A stretch of 7,082 nt of DNA from Bacteroidales bacterium (GTDB lineage Bacteria > Bacteroidota > Bacteroidia > Bacteroidales > Bacteroidaceae), in assembly GCA_004558535.1 (NCBI GenBank), contig SFCP01000117.1:1-7082 (forward strand), read 5' to 3'. The notes beneath the pieces are model-generated. The model saw only the letters and a program-made list of their open reading frames with translations, was not told where the DNA came from and made no database searches. Positions 6,425 to 7,082 of the stretch are shown in pieces. Position 1 is the first letter of the stretch. Each line of letters starts with the position of its first letter. Both the position numbers and the translations under genes were made by a program.

Positions 6425-7015
6425 TTAATCCCGCAAGGCGGCTTCCTGTGCGCCGCGGAAGATTTCGTCTTTCCGGTCGATGGTGAAGCGGCGGAATTTT
6501 CCGGCCTTTTTGGTCAGTGCCTTGCCGTCCCGGGTCAGCGCTTCGGCATCGGTAATCCAGTCTTCGGCATAGAGTTCCTCCGGTTCGGGCACGTCGTCGT
6601 AGGTGTAGCGCAGCCGTCGCATTTCCACGGTGAAGCTGCCGTCGCTGATGTGGTAGATTATCTGATAGGAGAAGCGCACGCGGTCCATCGTCCATGCCTT
6701 GCGCTTGAAGTACAGGTACTCCTCGATACTGGCCACAAGCTGACCGCCCAGGCTGTCGGCTTCGGTGATGCGTGCTTTGGGCAGTGCGTCCTTGCCCTCG
6801 ACCAATGTCTTTTGCGTGAAGTCCTTGAGTGCGGCGTAGATTTGGCCTGCGCTACGTCCCTCCGCGGTATAGGTTTCGCTGAATCGTACCTGTCCGTCGA
6901 CCACGGGCACGCTACCGGCCATGTATTTGCCGTTGGTGGATGTCGGTTCTTGGGAGAAGGCGGGCAAGGCGAGCACGAGGGCTACGACGAGGCCGAGGAA
7001 TTGCTGTATGCGCAT
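6425..7015 (-). CDS. Secreted DUF4468-like protein
   Basis: The product is 196 aa. Residues 1-21 are a signal peptide (MRIQQ, then a Val/Leu/Ala-rich core, likely cleaved before QEP). The mature part starts with YMAGSVPVVDGQVRFSETY, where the invariant-looking pattern YxxGxVpxVdGkVxFs is typical of DUF4468 proteins of Bacteroidales. It continues with a helix containing QIYAALKDF, a central beta strand (EEYLYFKRKAWTMDRVRFSYQI), and the closing EDWITDAEALT and GKFRRFTIDRKDEIF motifs. Family knowledge: DUF4468 has a TBP-like fold of unknown function, in the periplasm or on the cell surface. It is the first gene after a strong promoter. The stop is 42 nt upstream of the valS start, so the two are probably co-transcribed. 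The ATG at 7015 is supported by the signal peptide and by a leader of about 29 nt. Confidence 0.88.
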   Translation of the reverse strand: MRIQQFLGLVVALVLALPAFSQEPTSTNGKYMAGSVPVVDGQVRFSETYTAEGRSAGQIYAALKDFTQKTLVEGKDALPKARITEADSLGGQLVASIEEYLYFKRKAWTMDRVRFSYQIIYHISDGSFTVEMRRLRYTYDDVPEPEELYAEDWITDAEALTRDGKALTKKAGKFRRFTIDRKDEIFRGAQEAALRD

Positions 7016-7050
7016 AGATGGGGATGTATTAATAGATGATTATGAGAGTG

Positions 7051-7081
7051 CAAAGTTAGTGCAAGGCGAGAGAAGAGCAAA
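7051..7081 (-). promoter_or_regulatory. Bacteroidota-type promoter of the DUF4468-valS unit
   Basis: Read on the - strand, the -33 box TTTG (7081-7078) and the -7 box TAACTTTG (7058-7051) are 19 nt apart, matching the Bacteroides sigma consensus. Transcription should start near 7044, about 29 nt before the ATG at 7015. Box sequences and spacing are identical to the promoter at 719-749. Confidence 0.85.
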
Positions 7082-7082
7082 G

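Overview
The window looks like a moderately GC-rich member of the Bacteroidales (Bacteroides/Prevotella-type). Three things point there. Two promoters have the Bacteroidota form, TTTG - 19 nt - TAnnTTTG. The start codons are preceded by A-rich leaders without Shine-Dalgarno sequences. The protein families are characteristic: a DUF4468-type secreted protein, a TlpA-like thioredoxin with a DUF4369-like N-terminal part, and a histidine kinase with an HQLGTP H-box. The exact genus is not claimed.

Layout. Bases 1-778 hold no convincing gene. This stretch carries a 21-bp tandem repeat, several inverted repeats, an alternating purine/pyrimidine tract and, at its end, a strong promoter. That promoter drives a secreted or membrane-facing thioredoxin-fold protein on the + strand (779-1855). 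A 100-bp convergent gap follows, with a pyrimidine-rich, repeat-containing + strand that may act in termination. Everything from 1956 to 7015 is on the - strand. In transcription order it is: a DUF4468-like secreted protein (7015-6425) behind a second copy of the same promoter module, valS (6382-3870), a hairpin terminator (3864-3826), the GTPase gene engB/yihA (3791-3183), and a two-membrane-segment sensor histidine kinase (3125-1956).

The most notable observation is that valS is broken. Its N-terminal, editing-domain and C-terminal parts are each well conserved but lie in three different reading frames. At each of the two joints a block of conserved protein is absent: about 20 residues after the ATTR motif, and about 50 residues before VTAPDIIFFW. 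ValRS is normally essential, so this is either a decayed second copy, a strain defect backed by another valS, or an assembly/consensus error. The sequence alone cannot decide between these.

No phage, transposon, CRISPR or defence genes, and no rRNA or tRNA genes, were recognised. Apart from the valS break and the structured leader region, this is ordinary chromosomal housekeeping DNA. I found no convincing undescribed multi-gene system.
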